DNA of 64,000 bases from Pedobacter cryoconitis (GCF_014200595.1 NZ_JACHCG010000001.1:3038001-3102000); one strand, 5' to 3'. Positions 9,559-18,886 are shown, counted from the stretch's first letter. Notes: generated by a model not told the origin, from the letters alone. Numbers and translations: made by a program.

Positions 9559-10569
9559 ATGAGAACAGTATTCCTGATATTAACGGGTGTTTTTCTTTTT
9601 GAGGTTAGCAGTGGCCAGCAGCGCCCCCAGTATACGCAGTATATTTTTAATAATTACCTGCTCAATCCCGCGCTTTCCGGGATAGAGAATTACACGGATG
9701 TAAGAGTGGGTTCAAGGATACAATGGGCAGGAATAAATGATGGCCCTGTTACTTCTTTTTTTTCCGTTAATGCGCCATTAGGTAAGCAGTATTTGTATGG
9801 AAATTCAAATTCTTTTGCTGAAAAAGGAGCAAATCCTATGGAACGAAGTTATCTCCAGAATTATATGGCTGCTGAACCACACCATGGAATTGGCGTTTTT
9901 GGAACATTGGACAAAACAGGCCCGATTAAAGCATTGGATATTAAGGCTACTTATGCTTATCATCTTGGACTGAGCTCAAAAATAAACCTGAGTGTGGGAG
10001 TAGCCGCGGGGATTTCAAGAATTTCACTTGATTATTCAAAACTTAATCTGGAAAACAGCATTGATCCTGCAATTACCCCAGGTTTTAACACTAAAACACA
10101 GCCCGATCTTGATGCAGGGGTCTGGTTATACGGTCCTGATTTTTTTGCAGGGGTATCCGTTCAGCAGTTACTGAACCAACCGCTTAGCTTTTCTGATTCC
10201 CAGGCGCCCGTTCAGGGAAAACAAGTACCACATCTGTTTGTCACTGCCGGTTATAAGTTTTTTTTGAATGAAGAGGTTTCAGTAACGCCTTCAGTTATGT
10301 TTAAAAAAGTCCAGCCTGCGCCTCTGTCAGCAGATCTGAATTTTAAAGTAGCATTTAAGGATAAGTTATGGGTTGGCGGAAGTTATCGCCCGCAGGACGC
10401 GGTATCTGCGATGGCAGGTTTTAATATCAGTTCGCTGTTTGTGCTGAGTTACGCCTATGATTTTACAACTTCTGAGCTGGGTTCGGTCAGTAACGGTACG
10501 CATGAAATCGTATTGGGCATTTTACTGAATAACAGGTATAAGGTCACTTGTCCGCAGCGAAACTGGTAA
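9559..10569 (+). CDS. PorP/SprF family type IX secretion outer-membrane protein
   Basis: A 336-residue beta-barrel protein with signal peptide ending near SSGQ. The family block QQRPQYTQYIFNNYLLNPAL follows immediately, and SYRPQDA occurs in the C-terminal third. PorP/SprF proteins act with type-B CTD substrates, anchoring or exporting them at the outer membrane. The start lies 3 nt after the stop of the CHU_C protein, which is the presumed partner. A strong palindromic terminator lies about 20 nt downstream. Confidence 0.93.
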   Translation: MRTVFLILTGVFLFEVSSGQQRPQYTQYIFNNYLLNPALSGIENYTDVRVGSRIQWAGINDGPVTSFFSVNAPLGKQYLYGNSNSFAEKGANPMERSYLQNYMAAEPHHGIGVFGTLDKTGPIKALDIKATYAYHLGLSSKINLSVGVAAGISRISLDYSKLNLENSIDPAITPGFNTKTQPDLDAGVWLYGPDFFAGVSVQQLLNQPLSFSDSQAPVQGKQVPHLFVTAGYKFFLNEEVSVTPSVMFKKVQPAPLSADLNFKVAFKDKLWVGGSYRPQDAVSAMAGFNISSLFVLSYAYDFTTSELGSVSNGTHEIVLGILLNNRYKVTCPQRNW

Positions 10570-10590
10570 CCGGTTAAATTCTGTATAATA

Positions 10591-10627
10591 AAAAACCGCT
10601 CAGGCCTTAAGGCCTGAGCGGTTTTTT
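10591..10627. terminator. Bidirectional terminator between convergent genes
   Basis: AAAACCGCTCAGGCC and its exact complement GGCCTGAGCGGTTTT flank a TTAA centre, with T-runs on both strands. It can end both the rightward PorP/SprF transcript and the leftward inositol-phosphate synthase transcript. Confidence 0.92.
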
Positions 10628-10647
10628 ATAACATGATATTCATGCAA

Positions 10648-11841
10648 TTATTTTTTTAATTGTTTTTTTGTTGATGCTGTTAACTCGCGTTTAGCCAGTG
10701 CATGACATTCGTAGATTGCATCGCTGAACATCATTTGCTCTGGTGGAGTTTTCTGAGTAGAAGCTGACGGTCCTCTAAGGGCACCTACCAGGCCTAATTC
10801 TCTGGCCACATAAACATATCTGATGGCATCGATAACTACACCAGCAGAGTTAGGGGAATCCTGAACTGAGAGCTGGGCATCAAAGATTACAGGGGCACCC
10901 ATAAAACCTTCTAATTCCAGACGGAAGTTAGCGACTTTATTGTCTCCGTAATAAGCAATATATTCTGATGGACCTGCATGAAGGAAACTATCTTCGGTAG
11001 AGATACCTCTGATATCGTTCTGTGCACGGATTACATTTTCTTTAGAGATCTTTTTAGATTTCAAACGGTTTTTGTCTTCCATGTTAAGGAAGTCAGTATT
11101 TCCGCCTACATTTCTTTGAATGTGAGCTTTCACATGGTGACCTCTTTCGAAAGCCAGCTCCTGAAGCATCTGAGAAACGATACTTGCACCAAACTGACTG
11201 CGCATGTCGTCTCCGATGATTGGAATACCAGCATCGATAAATCTTTGCTCCCACGCAGGGTCTGAAGCGATAAATACAGGAATACAATTCACTAAAGAAA
11301 TACCTAATTCAATACAGATTTCTGCATAGAATTCTGTAGCCAGCTGTGAGCCAACCGGAAGATAGTTAATCAATACTTCGGCTTCATGTTTACGCAATTG
11401 CGCAACAATTTCGGCACGTAAAGCAGTTACCTGAGCCTGATCGTAGGTTACGCTATCAATCAGAATATCAGTATTCTTTAATTCGTCTTTGATAACGAAT
11501 CTGTTAGCTTCAGGATAAGCGGCCATTTGCGGAGATACACCGTCAATAACAGGTGATCTGTAAATAGGAGCTTCTGATGCGATATCATCATTCAATATGA
11601 TCGTACAATTTGGCTTCGCAAAAATGGCATCCTTTAATGGCTGACCGATTTTTCTTTCATCTACGTCAAATCCGCAAACGAATTCAATATTAGCTGCTTT
11701 ATATCCACCAATATCATTAGCCATCAATCCTGATGTCTTTTCTGCGTGTTTAGTGTAAAATTCCACGCCTTGTACTAATGAGCTGGCGCAATTACCTACG
11801 CCTAAAATTGCAACTCTGATTTTCTTTCCTTGGTTATGCAT
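10648..11841 (-). CDS. ino1: Inositol-3-phosphate synthase
   Basis: A 397-residue cytosolic NAD-dependent enzyme that isomerises glucose-6-phosphate to myo-inositol-3-phosphate. The Rossmann motif ILGVGNCASSL lies at the N terminus. Conserved blocks such as NYLPVGS, DDMRSQFGAS, NVGGNTDFLN and the C-terminal SPNSAGVVIDAIRY follow. It is shorter than eukaryotic enzymes and matches the compact bacterial/archaeal form. It is transcribed alone and ends at a shared bidirectional terminator. Inositol probably feeds inositol-lipid synthesis, known in this phylum; that is inference. Confidence 0.95.
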   Translation of the reverse strand: MHNQGKKIRVAILGVGNCASSLVQGVEFYTKHAEKTSGLMANDIGGYKAANIEFVCGFDVDERKIGQPLKDAIFAKPNCTIILNDDIASEAPIYRSPVIDGVSPQMAAYPEANRFVIKDELKNTDILIDSVTYDQAQVTALRAEIVAQLRKHEAEVLINYLPVGSQLATEFYAEICIELGISLVNCIPVFIASDPAWEQRFIDAGIPIIGDDMRSQFGASIVSQMLQELAFERGHHVKAHIQRNVGGNTDFLNMEDKNRLKSKKISKENVIRAQNDIRGISTEDSFLHAGPSEYIAYYGDNKVANFRLELEGFMGAPVIFDAQLSVQDSPNSAGVVIDAIRYVYVARELGLVGALRGPSASTQKTPPEQMMFSDAIYECHALAKRELTASTKKQLKK

Positions 11842-12231
11842 TGTTTGAACTTGGGTTATTCTAAATTTATCAGACGGAGAGCTTAAAGGCAGAATTCATC
11901 CATCTAAATCTCCGCAAAAATAGAAATCCGATTATTATTTCCAGTATAGTTTTGGGCAATATAGAGATAATTATGATAAGATGATTAAATTTTACATTCT
12001 GACAACTTTAAGAACATAGTCAGTTTTTATGAAAAGGTCAAAAGCTGTTAATTTCTTATCTTCATACATTTATAAGCTATATCATTAAATTCATCTTTTT
12101 TACACGTATATTAAGTTATTAATAAGATTTCCGGCTATTGGCAGGAATAAAAAAACTGCTGGTCACCTTATTTGTTAAGCTTATCAGCTTGCGGGATTAA
12201 GAACAGCAGGTATAACGAAAAAATTACGTAC
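11842..12231. other. Divergent intergenic region, ino1 / VOC gene
   Basis: About 390 bases of AT-rich DNA with no convincing ORF. It holds the candidate ino1 promoter element on the minus strand. A short in-frame TTG extension of the VOC gene (from 12172) looks non-native. I see no RNA gene or repeat here. Confidence 0.5.
11915..11922 (-). promoter_or_regulatory. Candidate -7 element of the ino1 promoter
   Basis: On the minus strand this reads TATTTTTG, an exact match to the Bacteroidota -7 consensus TAnnTTTG, 74 nt upstream of the ino1 ATG. A good -33 TTTG is not evident at the usual spacing, which lowers confidence. Confidence 0.4.
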
Positions 12232-12606
12232 ATGAATAATTATCAGGATCAACATACGATTCTCTTCTATCTGATGCTCGAAAATGCAATAGAGTTTATT
12301 GAATTCGCTAAAATAGTCTTCAATGCGGAGACCAGGTCATTAAATATAGCACAAGATAACAGAACGGTTTTGTCTGCGGAAATTAAAGTCGGACATAGCA
12401 TTTTATTACTTTCAGAGGCCGCAGATAAATACGGAAAGGCAGTCGGTAATTTTTTTATCTATGTAGGAAATGCAGATGAAACATTTCAGCGGGCTATATT
12501 CCATGGGGCTTCTGTGGTTACTGAAGTAGCAGATATGGATTATGGAAGATGTGGAGGTATCCAGGATCCTTTTGGAAATACCTGGTGGTTAACCTCCACT
12601 ACTTAA
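12232..12606 (+). CDS. VOC (glyoxalase/PhnB-like) family protein
   Basis: A 124-residue single-domain protein of the vicinal oxygen chelate fold, closest in pattern to the PhnB/YdcE-like group. The C-terminal signature DPFGNTWWLTS is characteristic, and DYGRCGGIQDPFG precedes it. Members act as dioxygenases, lyases, antibiotic-binding or unknown metalloproteins, so the substrate is open. The ATG at 12232 is used because the upstream TTG-initiated extension lacks homology-like character. The gene stops 2 nt before the convergent DUF4136 gene end. Confidence 0.75.
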   Translation: MNNYQDQHTILFYLMLENAIEFIEFAKIVFNAETRSLNIAQDNRTVLSAEIKVGHSILLLSEAADKYGKAVGNFFIYVGNADETFQRAIFHGASVVTEVADMDYGRCGGIQDPFGNTWWLTSTT

Positions 12607-12608
12607 TT

Positions 12609-13202
12609 TTATTGGGGCAGTTTTTTGAAGATATTACCGATAACACCGGGGATTTCATTGATCGCTTTTTCAGGATTATTGACTTCTCCTTCTGCCCAGC
12701 CTCTCCAGATTACTTTAGATGATTTACGATCTATAATATCAATCATAATACTGTTGGCTTTGATTCTTATACTTCTTTCTCTGTCACCTACATAAATTGG
12801 CAATGGGTTGTAGTAGGAATAGTAATAAACTCTACGGCCGCCGTAATACGAAACACGCGGAAGTATTCTTGATGGAGGGTTATAATAAACGGGGTCTGTA
12901 TAGTCTTTTACTTCTTTATTGACTACCGCAGTATATCTGAGCAGTAGATCAGGGTTATCGCTTTGCAGGGTAAAGCCTCTGTTTTTCATTTCCTGGCTGG
13001 CCGATTCTACGATCTTATCTGTGGCTACATCATTATCGTAGATAGAGGTTGATTTGGATTTCCCTTCGGGTATCCAGGCGAAGGTTTTATATTTTGCGGG
13101 ATCCAGTGGTTTATGAGCCACAGCGTAATAGTTGTAAGAGGAACATCCTGAAAATACAACGGCTGTTGTGAACAGCATTAAAACTAGCTTTTTCATGTTC
13201 AT
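12609..13202 (-). CDS. DUF4136 lipoprotein
   Basis: A 197-residue lipoprotein with lipobox VFSGC. The family core is present: KTFAWIPE near the start, then a Tyr-rich central loop (many YY pairs around 115-140) and C-terminal VIWRGWAEGEV. The function of DUF4136 proteins is unknown; they are widespread in the Bacteroidota envelope. Two ATGs two codons apart make the exact start uncertain. It is convergent with the VOC gene with only 2 nt between stops, and has about 290 nt of AT-rich upstream DNA without a recognisable operator. Confidence 0.88.
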   Translation of the reverse strand: MNMKKLVLMLFTTAVVFSGCSSYNYYAVAHKPLDPAKYKTFAWIPEGKSKSTSIYDNDVATDKIVESASQEMKNRGFTLQSDNPDLLLRYTAVVNKEVKDYTDPVYYNPPSRILPRVSYYGGRRVYYYSYYNPLPIYVGDRERSIRIKANSIMIDIIDRKSSKVIWRGWAEGEVNNPEKAINEIPGVIGNIFKKLPQ

Positions 13203-13488
13203 ATCATTTAATATTAAACGCAGGTATCAATAAGTTATATTGAGACATGGAATACTTATTAAGGTTTAATGTATACTATTTAGTACAGTTATTTTTGCAA
13301 AGCTCAATTTACTCCCAATAGTTTTAAATATTATTTAATATGGCTTTAATCAGCTGATTATCTGTTAAATAAATTTTGGTTTTTAGATTTCATGTGGTGA
13401 AATGTGTGCAGCGGATTAATTGTTGCCAATGCTAAATCGTAACAACAATGTTATTAAAAACTAATTACCTATTTAATTTAATCAATTT

Positions 13489-14175
13489 ATGAAAACAAGA
13501 TCATTTTTAAAAAACTTATTGAAGGGGACTGCTATTTTATCAATGGCAGTATTTGTAACTTCTTGTAAGAAAAACGATGTTGACAGTTCGGGATCTGCAA
13601 ATGTTAAGGTTGTAAATGCTTCACCTTCGTCTGCGAACCAGGGGTTTTATCTGGCTAATACGGCAGTTGTAAGTGGTGGTTTATCATTTGCGAATGCTTC
13701 AGCTTATATTTCGACCAATTCTGGTAGTAATTTAGTGATGGAGTTTAGAAGTGATGGTTCTTCTACGGCTTATGCAACGGGTAAAGCGGATATTAGAAAT
13801 GGTTCTAATTATACGGTTTTCTTAGCGGGTGATGGCCAGGCTGCAAGGGTAAAGATTTTTGAGGATGACAGAAGTGCTCCTGTTAGTGGACAGGCTAAAG
13901 TAAGGTTTGTACATTTGAGTGATGCTGCTCCGGCTAATATTGATATCAGACGTGCTTCTGGTGAAAATTTAGCTGCAAATCTTGGCCGCGATGTGGCAAC
14001 AAATTTTACGACGGTAGCTCCAGGGGTTTTATCTCTTCAGGTTTTTGCTGCTGGTCAGTCTACAAGTTTGGGTAAATTTGATTTAACGGCTTTTGCTGCT
14101 GATAAGATTTACACGGTTTATATTACCGGGTCTACTGCAAATTCAATTTCGGTTCGCCAGATTACTCAGGAATAG
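13489..14175 (+). CDS. DUF4397 domain lipoprotein
   Basis: A 228-residue lipoprotein (lipobox FVTSC) carrying a DUF4397 domain: the ANVKVVNASPSS block opens the domain and VRFVHLSDAAPANIDI marks its second half, ending ADKIYTVYITG. The domain resembles beta-sandwich surface proteins; its ligand is unknown. The codons lean to G/T-ending forms such as GGT and GCT, suggesting fair expression. It is a single gene and ends at a large perfect inverted repeat shared with the convergent TonB receptor. Confidence 0.87.
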   Translation: MKTRSFLKNLLKGTAILSMAVFVTSCKKNDVDSSGSANVKVVNASPSSANQGFYLANTAVVSGGLSFANASAYISTNSGSNLVMEFRSDGSSTAYATGKADIRNGSNYTVFLAGDGQAARVKIFEDDRSAPVSGQAKVRFVHLSDAAPANIDIRRASGENLAANLGRDVATNFTTVAPGVLSLQVFAAGQSTSLGKFDLTAFAADKIYTVYITGSTANSISVRQITQE

Positions 14176-14188
14176 GTTTTCCACTTTT

Positions 14189-14280
14189 CCTTAAAAAAAA
14201 CGGACCTTGCTATTTCAAGGCGACGCCCGCCTGAAGGGGCGGCCAATGACTTGAAATAGCAAGGTCCGTTTTTTTTAAGG
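14189..14280. terminator. Long perfect inverted repeat, bidirectional terminator
   Basis: Two exact 31-nt complementary arms (14189-14219 and 14250-14280) flank a 30-nt GC-rich loop. Each arm ends in a run of eight A or T followed by TTAAGG/CCTTAA, so both strands yield a long hairpin with a U-tract. It sits between the convergent DUF4397 and TonB-receptor genes. The arm length is far beyond what a terminator needs. Confidence 0.85.
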
Positions 14281-14312
14281 TTCTTTTGATCTGAAGAACC
14301 AGTTCTGGATTC

Positions 14313-16619
14313 TTAGAAGAAATATTTTAAGCTCAGGCCTGCGTAACCGTTTCTTTTAGGTGAGGGGTTAAAGTAAGCTGGTTGCGCACCGCTATAGCCT
14401 ATTGCATTTAAGGATAGAATTGAGCTATAGGATTCGTTGAAAAGGTTATCAATACCACCGTAGACGTTAACTTCGAATACTTTTCCTAATCTTTTTTTAT
14501 AGCCTGCTTTAAGGCCGGCTACCTGATAGGATGGGTTATAGTCTGTGTTTTTATCATTTAATGGCATTTTATCATTGTAATAATAATTCAGATAACCGTA
14601 TAATCCAAAACGAGTTTCCAGGTCAAGACCAGCACTGATTACCCATGGTGAGATTCCGGTCAGTGCATTTCCATTATAAGATGCTGTTACTGCATTATTC
14701 GCATCCAGAATCTGATAGTCCTTGAATTTGAAAGCTGAATAGGTTAAGGCAACGAAAGGTCTTAAACTGGCTATTTCGTGGTTATCTTCTGGTTTTAGGA
14801 TTTGCCATGATAAAGCAAGTTCTGCTCCGTTATGGGTTGTTTTACCTGCATTGTTATAAATGGTAATACCTTGTTGTACGGATTGCCCGATCAGCTCCCC
14901 TTTCATATCCATTTTGAATACGGAAAGATCATAGCTAAAGCGTGAATTCAGCAAGTTACCTTTTGCATTGATTTCATAGTTTATTGCTTTCTCTGCTTGT
15001 AGGGTTGGGTTGATTGAGCCGTCCACATTTTTTACTTCGGAGCTGGATGGTGGAGAAAAACCGGTACTTACGCTTCCGTGTAAGCTTAAGGCTTCGGAGA
15101 AGTTATGACTGATGGCAATCCTTGGAGTAGCCTGTGGTTTAAAATCCTTTATTCCGCTTTGTGCTGGCACGAGATAGTTGGAGACATCATATTTCAGACT
15201 GTTATAGCTTAGGCCTAACGTCAGCAGCGTTTTTGGTCCCAGTTGTGTTTCTGATTGATAAAATAAGGAATAAAGTGTGTTGCGGTAATCGATGTTTCCG
15301 TTAAGGGCACCTTCGGTTCCTTTGTTATTGACATATTGTGTGCCTTTGGTCAGGCCTTCGTTAAACTCTCCACCTACAATAAATTTCGTGGGTAGCGTGG
15401 AGAACCCGGGGTTATAGGTGAAGCTGGTTCTTCCGCCGTAACTTTGATAGTAGTTTCTCAGGTAGGCATAAGGTAAGGGGTGATTCAGGTCATAGGAATA
15501 AGTAAAGACGCTGGTGCTGTTAGACAATTGATCATTGATCTGATATTGTTGCCCTAAGCCAACTCTTGTCCAGGTTTGGTAGCGTCCGGCTTGTTTATCG
15601 AGGTTACTTGCGTTGGCTTGCAGTGGATTTGCAGCCACCTGGTCAGCGGTCAGCGATCCTGGAATTTGTGAGTATTGCGTTGTTCTGTTCAGTAAGAGCG
15701 TGATAATGCGTTTGTTACTTGGGAAAAGCTGAAAGTTACCAGACAGGAACCTGCGCATGTCATTGCTGTGGTCTCTGTAGCCGTCATATTCCTGCCACCC
15801 ATAGGAAACATAACTGTTAATTTTATCTCCGCCATTACGGTATGTGGCTGCCAGTCTATGTAATCCGTAGCTTCCTGCTAAGCCTGAGGCTTCCAGACTC
15901 TGTTCCTGATAGGGCGAGCGCTGTAATTGAAAATTGATGACTCCACCTGTTCCTGCACCGTAAATGCTTGATGCGGGACCTTTGATCACTTCGGCCCTGC
16001 CGATGCTGTTCACGTCCAGGGCTTCAATACGTGTTGTTCCATCGGCCTCTGTAACTGGAATATCATTCAGGTAGACTTTTATATTTCTTAATCCGTAAGA
16101 GGATCTGACGCCGTTTCCACGAATCGCAATCCTGGCTTCAGAGAGTGTGCTCTGATCCATTCTTACTCCGGGAATAGAGTTCAGGGCGGATTGAAAGGAT
16201 AATCCGCTACCGCGGTTAAGGTCTGCACTGGTAATCATTCCGATAGAACCAGCAGTTTCTTTTTTGGTACGGTTTCCGGCAAAACCGGTTACACGTACTT
16301 CGTTCAGGCTGGATTCATCGGCATCGAGCTGGATATTCAGGCTACCTTCTTTTTTACTATAATCAACTTCCTGTGGTTTGAAACCGACAAGGATGAATTT
16401 GTAATGTTGATCCGGGGTGGTATTTTCAATTTTAAAGTATCCATTTTTATCGGATACGGTCAGTAGTTTATTATCGGATGTTTTGATACTTACACCGGCA
16501 AGGGCCTGCCTGGTTTGAGAGTCATATATATTACCTGTTATGGGCTGGTTTTGCGCCTGAACGTTCTGCTTAAAAAAGGCAAAACAAGCCAATAGCAGCA
16601 TTAATCTGAAAAGTTTCAT
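14313..16619 (-). CDS. TonB-dependent outer-membrane receptor (siderophore/metal type)
   Basis: A 768-residue receptor. It has a signal peptide ending VQAQ, an N-terminal carboxypeptidase-regulatory-like domain (about 25-110), a plug domain with IPGVRMDQ, IRGNGVRSS and EVIKGPASSIYGAGTGGVINF, and a 22-strand barrel ending GLSLKYFF. The terminal Phe and length fit ferric-siderophore or metal transporters rather than SusC. The substrate is not identifiable. A small Cys-rich exported protein is encoded just upstream on the same strand, which suggests metal traffic. It is convergent with the DUF4397 gene. Confidence 0.9.
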   Translation of the reverse strand: MKLFRLMLLLACFAFFKQNVQAQNQPITGNIYDSQTRQALAGVSIKTSDNKLLTVSDKNGYFKIENTTPDQHYKFILVGFKPQEVDYSKKEGSLNIQLDADESSLNEVRVTGFAGNRTKKETAGSIGMITSADLNRGSGLSFQSALNSIPGVRMDQSTLSEARIAIRGNGVRSSYGLRNIKVYLNDIPVTEADGTTRIEALDVNSIGRAEVIKGPASSIYGAGTGGVINFQLQRSPYQEQSLEASGLAGSYGLHRLAATYRNGGDKINSYVSYGWQEYDGYRDHSNDMRRFLSGNFQLFPSNKRIITLLLNRTTQYSQIPGSLTADQVAANPLQANASNLDKQAGRYQTWTRVGLGQQYQINDQLSNSTSVFTYSYDLNHPLPYAYLRNYYQSYGGRTSFTYNPGFSTLPTKFIVGGEFNEGLTKGTQYVNNKGTEGALNGNIDYRNTLYSLFYQSETQLGPKTLLTLGLSYNSLKYDVSNYLVPAQSGIKDFKPQATPRIAISHNFSEALSLHGSVSTGFSPPSSSEVKNVDGSINPTLQAEKAINYEINAKGNLLNSRFSYDLSVFKMDMKGELIGQSVQQGITIYNNAGKTTHNGAELALSWQILKPEDNHEIASLRPFVALTYSAFKFKDYQILDANNAVTASYNGNALTGISPWVISAGLDLETRFGLYGYLNYYYNDKMPLNDKNTDYNPSYQVAGLKAGYKKRLGKVFEVNVYGGIDNLFNESYSSILSLNAIGYSGAQPAYFNPSPKRNGYAGLSLKYFF

Positions 16620-16793
16620 TAATTGATAAATTATAATTCATATAAATATTGCCCGTATCAATCCGCTTCTTCACGCTGATTTGATAGCTAAATTTCAAAA
16701 CAGCGCAAGGACATGCTGACCGGGATGTCATACCTGTTCCCTGAAGATTTAATTGAAAAAAATTATCCGGGTTCTGGTTCAATAAGAATAGAA

Positions 16794-17162
16794 TTATATA
16801 CGGGGAGGCTGAAAGATTTCAGCAGCATATGCTGGCAGGCGAAAAGGTAATTCTTCCTTATATTCCTGCATCACCAGGGTTGTATAAGGATTAAAAGATA
16901 GTTTCTCAACGACTACACCTAACTGGTGCATGCTTCTTTGAGTTTCACGTTCTCTGCTTTTTTCCTTTTGCTCGGCCTGTTTTAATTTACGCATCAGGTA
17001 ACATTTACCATTGCAGTGCATTTGCGGCTTATCGCGGTTAATACAGAGTTTAGAGACGATATAGTTCTCGTTCAGCTCAAACCCTGCCTGCACAAAGACC
17101 TGGCTAAAATTAGCGGTCAATGTGGTAAAAATCAGCAGATGTACAAGAATGCTTCTGAACAT
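16794..17162 (-). CDS. Small exported Cys/Met/His-motif protein, putative metal binder
   Basis: A 122-residue protein with an N-terminal hydrophobic segment (about 5-25) that could be a signal peptide or anchor. The conserved-looking core is C40-x9-C50-x3-C54 with M48 and H49 beside it and a CNGKCYL signature, followed by a highly charged helix (KLKQAEQKEKSRERET). Three Cys with Met and His suggest metal binding, possibly copper, but this is inference. It lies upstream of the TonB receptor on the same strand (174 nt apart) and 53 nt downstream of the fucose operon. I know no assigned function for this family. Confidence 0.65.
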   Translation of the reverse strand: MFRSILVHLLIFTTLTANFSQVFVQAGFELNENYIVSKLCINRDKPQMHCNGKCYLMRKLKQAEQKEKSRERETQRSMHQLGVVVEKLSFNPYTTLVMQEYKEELPFRLPAYAAEIFQPPRI

Positions 17163-17215
17163 TTTGCAAATATAGAAATCTTAGAGGCTGTTTACAGCTT
17201 CTGCTGCAAAATATC

Positions 17216-18001
17216 TCAGGAACTGATAGAACGGTCCAGATGTACGTAACCTCCGTCAACGTAAACCAGCTGGCCTGTGGTATGGCTTGACCGTGGGGAA
17301 AGCAGAAAGACAACTGTATTTGCGATCTCTTCTGTAGTGGTCATCCGCTGTTCAAGGGGGATTTTTGCCGTAATATCTTTAAGCTTTTTTTCGGGTTCTG
17401 GCAGTGAGCTGATCCAGGTTTGATATAATGGGGTATAACATTCTGCTACAATCACCGCGTTTACCCTGATTTGGTAAGGCAATAATTCTACCGCCCATTC
17501 TCTGGTCAGCGCATTTCTTGCGCCATTGGATGCGGCATAAGCAGAGGTTCCCCCCTGCCCTGTGTCTGCTACTTTTGAACCGATGTTGACAATCGAACCT
17601 TTGCTTTTTTTCAAATAAGGAAGTGCATGATGGGCCATCAGGTAGTAGTGGATTACATTTTTATGCAGACTAGCTACAAAATCCTGGTAGTTTCCATTTT
17701 CCAGGCCTACCCCATCATTCACTCCGGCATTATTGACCAAACCGTCTATGCGGCCAAAAGTATTGATAATCGTAGTAATGGTCTGTGCTGCAATCAGCGG
17801 ATCTGTCAGTTCTGCGACTACCTGGAAGGCTTGTTTTCCTGCGCTGATAATTTCATTGACGAGTTTCAGGTTATCAGCTTCTTTCCTGCCAATAATGACA
17901 GGAACAGCACCTTCATTTGCCAACTGGCGAACGATTCCTTCGCCAATGCCTTTTGCCCCGCCGGTAACGATGACTATTTTATCTTTTAATTGCAGATCCA
18001 T
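17216..18001 (-). CDS. L-fucose dehydrogenase (SDR family)
   Basis: A 261-residue short-chain dehydrogenase that would oxidise L-fucose to L-fuconolactone with NAD(P)+. The cofactor motif VTGGAKGIGEG opens the protein, and LVNNAGVNDG, VASLHKNVIHYYLMAH and the C-terminal SSHTTGQLVYVDGGYVHLDR block follow the pattern I recall for characterised fucose dehydrogenases. Oddly, the catalytic Tyr-x3-Lys is YAASN: the lysine is replaced by asparagine. It is the last gene of the fucose operon, 19 nt after the FAH-family gene. Confidence 0.85.
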   Translation of the reverse strand: MDLQLKDKIVIVTGGAKGIGEGIVRQLANEGAVPVIIGRKEADNLKLVNEIISAGKQAFQVVAELTDPLIAAQTITTIINTFGRIDGLVNNAGVNDGVGLENGNYQDFVASLHKNVIHYYLMAHHALPYLKKSKGSIVNIGSKVADTGQGGTSAYAASNGARNALTREWAVELLPYQIRVNAVIVAECYTPLYQTWISSLPEPEKKLKDITAKIPLEQRMTTTEEIANTVVFLLSPRSSHTTGQLVYVDGGYVHLDRSISS

Positions 18002-18020
18002 TATTGATTATTAAATGATA

Positions 18021-18878
18021 CTAATTTTTAACATAAGCTTTAACTTCTTGTCTGGATGTTCCCAGTCCATCTATACCAAGTTCCACGATATCGCCAGCTT
18101 TCAGGTAGATTGGCGGATTAAATCCAAGCCCGACTCCGGCAGGGGTTCCTGTAGAAATTACGTCTCCGGGCAATAAAGTCATAAACTGGCTTACGTAAGA
18201 GATCACGAATGGAATAGTAAAGATAAAGTTGGAGGTATTTCCGTCCTGCATCGTTTTACCATTTACTTTCAGCCACAGGCGTAATTTATTAAGATCACCT
18301 AATTCATCGGGTGTAGCTAAAAAAGGGCCTAAGGGTGCAAATGTATCGCAGCCCTTACCTTTATCCCAGGTTCCGTTTCTTTCGATTTGAAATTCACGTT
18401 CCGAAACATCATTGTGTAAGGTATATCCTGCAACATAATCCAGTGCCTGCGCTTCTTCTACATAGGATGTCTTTTTACCAATAACTACTGCAAGTTCGAC
18501 TTCCCAATCTGTTTTAACGGAATTTTTCGGGGTGATGATCGCATCATCCGGCCCGGCCAGTGCTGTAGTTGACTTCATAAAAATGATCGGTTCAACTGGT
18601 ATTGGTGCATTGGTTTCTTTAGCATGGTCTGCATAGTTCAATCCAATACATATTATTTTAGATGGACGTGCAATTGGGGAACCTAAACGTTCTGAATCCG
18701 GAATTATGGATAGTTTTCCAGCATTTGCTTTGATAAATTCAGCTAACCTTTCCAGTCCGTTTGTCTCAAAAAAATCTTCATTGTAATCGCCGCCAAAAGC
18801 AGAAGTATCATATTTAATATCATTGATAATCACACCTGTCTTTTCCCGGCCGGCACTGCCCCATCTTATTAATTTCAT
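18021..18878 (-). CDS. FAH-family 2,4-diketo-3-deoxy-L-fuconate hydrolase
   Basis: A 285-residue fumarylacetoacetate-hydrolase-fold enzyme. Metal-site blocks are visible: the E-x-E within DWEVELAVVIG, ending with GDVISTGTPAGVG and LKAGDIVELGIDGLG near the C terminus, and ICIGLNYADHAKE near residue 75. In this operon it should split 2,4-didehydro-3-deoxy-L-fuconate into pyruvate and L-lactate, the last step of oxidative fucose breakdown. The length is normal. It starts 8 nt after the SDR stop. The exact substrate rests on context. Confidence 0.88.
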   Translation of the reverse strand: MKLIRWGSAGREKTGVIINDIKYDTSAFGGDYNEDFFETNGLERLAEFIKANAGKLSIIPDSERLGSPIARPSKIICIGLNYADHAKETNAPIPVEPIIFMKSTTALAGPDDAIITPKNSVKTDWEVELAVVIGKKTSYVEEAQALDYVAGYTLHNDVSEREFQIERNGTWDKGKGCDTFAPLGPFLATPDELGDLNKLRLWLKVNGKTMQDGNTSNFIFTIPFVISYVSQFMTLLPGDVISTGTPAGVGLGFNPPIYLKAGDIVELGIDGLGTSRQEVKAYVKN

Positions 18879-18886
18879 AAGTATCT

